Below are positions 63,364 through 64,000 of a DNA stretch of 64,000 nucleotides, piece after piece. The notes beneath the pieces were generated by a model, which was not told where the DNA came from, searched no databases, and saw only the letters and a program-made list of their open reading frames with translations. Positions within the stretch are counted from its first letter, which is position 1. Each line of letters opens with the position of its first letter. Source of the DNA: an uncultured Bacteroides sp. (lineage in GTDB: Bacteria; Bacteroidota; Bacteroidia; Bacteroidales; Bacteroidaceae); assembly GCA_944321465.1 (NCBI GenBank), contig CALULL010000001.1, positions 178,467-242,466 on the forward strand. The letters run 5' to 3'. The position numbers and the translations under genes were made by a program.

Positions 63364-63811
63364 GTCGCTTTTTCTCCTTTTGGTTCAGTTTCTTGATTAT
63401 CTCCTCCGCGTCCTGCCGGGTGGCGGCCTTGATGATGTCCTCGACGGCCTCCAGTATGTCGGCGGCGTGGCTTTTCTTCTTGCGGGAGTTCTCGATGACG
63501 GAGCGTCCCTCGATGAGCAGCACGCCCAGGGTGCAGAGCACGGCGCAGTAGGGCAGGACGTACCACGAGAAGAACAGCCCCAGCGTGTCGATGAGCACGG
63601 CGAAGAGCAGCACCCGCAGGTAGTCCACTATCTTGCCCACGGTCTTGCGCAGGCCCCGGCTCGATATGGGTTCGTGCCGGGCGCGGGCGGCCTCGATGCC
63701 GGTCCACATGTCGATGAACGCGGCGACGATGACCAGCACGCAGCAGATGAAGAGCACCACCGCCCAGTGGTCGATGTCGTGCGAGATGTGGCGAAGCAGT
63801 TTTTCGGTCAT
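63314..63811 (-). CDS. Phage holin family protein
   Basis: 165 residues from MTEKLLRHISHD; an upstream in-frame ATG (63883) adds only a Lys-rich, non-homologous stretch. It has three hydrophobic helices (HWAVVLFICCVLVIVAAFIDMW, VDYLRVLLFAVLIDTLGLFFSWY, AVLCTLGVLLIEG) and a charged C-terminus. It is similar to the toxin-secretion/phage-lysis holins of Bacteroidetes. It forms holes that release endolysin. First gene of the cassette; its end overlaps the split endolysin start. Confidence 0.82.
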   Translation of the reverse strand: MTEKLLRHISHDIDHWAVVLFICCVLVIVAAFIDMWTGIEAARARHEPISSRGLRKTVGKIVDYLRVLLFAVLIDTLGLFFSWYVLPYCAVLCTLGVLLIEGRSVIENSRKKKSHAADILEAVEDIIKAATRQDAEEIIKKLNQKEKKRHETRNNDTTPQAPGPA

Positions 63812-63870
63812 TTCGGTTCTTTTTCTTTTCTTTTTTTCTTTGGCCCGCTGGAAAAGCCACGCGACTTTGC

Positions 63871-63960
63871 CCCTTTTGGCCAAGCAGGATTGTCCCCTTT
63901 GGCTACAATATGATTGACCCTTCTGGCCAAAATAGTATTGACCACTTAGCCCACCTATTG
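63871..63960. repeat. 24-bp tandem repeat near the right edge
   Basis: Three units at 63871, 63895 and 63919 and a partial at 63943, each with a YTTYTGGCC-like start and ATTGAC/ATTGTC end. It lies upstream of the holin gene. Iterons or a regulatory site of the mobile element are possible. Confidence 0.75.
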
Positions 63961-64000
63961 TTATAGATTTTTTTGTGTAGATTTGAGTGCCCGAGTCCTG

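Overview
The window is about 58-60% GC and reads as a chromosome segment of a Bacteroidota bacterium, order Bacteroidales. The support is: promoters with the Bacteroidota -7 box TAnnTTTG ahead of many genes; a NagB/PIG-L fusion; DUF4923 and Big_14-type lipoproteins; a BspA-like leucine-rich-repeat protein and a 2316-residue surface protein that both end in type IX secretion (T9SS) sorting domains; and a Bacteroidetes-type tyrosine integrase. The genus cannot be fixed from the sequence alone.

Layout. 1-1952: the end of metH. 2465-7717: a likely operon of a YeiH-type permease, an Nramp metal transporter, a C_GCAxxG_C_C protein, the tRNA methylthiotransferase MtaB and a family 2 glycosyltransferase. 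8731-10588 (minus): the queuosine set yhhQ-queC-queF. 10721-11665 (minus): a lipoprotein. 11870-17611: lysS-gpsA-pgi, a HAD phosphatase and lipB. 17884-22788: flavin reductase, a DMT exporter, a YigZ protein, an orphan HpaII-like nuclease, a nitroreductase and two small unknowns. 22948-26166 (minus): nagA and the nagB/PIG-L fusion. 26914-37676: the two T9SS surface proteins. 37823-45624 (minus): a WbuC cupin, tilS, dnaJ, grpE, recQ and recJ. 45853-47257: yaaA and a DUF4923 protein. 48142-54745 (minus): a tripartite ABC exporter (TolC, adaptor, ATPase, permease) followed by a LytS/LytTR-type two-component system. 55723-59494: fabD, ffh and folD. 59840-59913: tRNA-His.

Right end. A mobile element is integrated at the 3' end of tRNA-His. 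It carries an integrase at 60080 and a phage-like lysis cassette on the minus strand (holin, endolysin-like protein, spanin-like lipoprotein), and it runs past the window. The endolysin-like gene is split by an AT-rich HNH homing endonuclease. The 3' end of the endonuclease gene contains a new Shine-Dalgarno, a new ATG and a recoded copy of the motif it interrupted, so the downstream part is still translatable as a complete protein. I consider this the most interesting object in the window.

Intergenic architecture. The spaces between genes are long and hold several repeat families: (a) four ~193-bp MITE-like palindromic elements with terminal repeats CCCAAATCGGTCATTAG, three of them with exact 5-bp target duplications; (b) four arrays with a strict 22-bp period (CAMAGGTSTGC...), each 70-140 bp upstream of a TAnnTTTG promoter (DMT exporter, LRR protein, grpE, fabD); (c) two arrays of a different, palindromic 22-bp unit (GCAGYNNTRCTGC core), both between convergent genes; (d) one element of IS5-like character with a TAA duplication; (e) two 24-bp tandem repeats. 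None of these looks like a CRISPR array.
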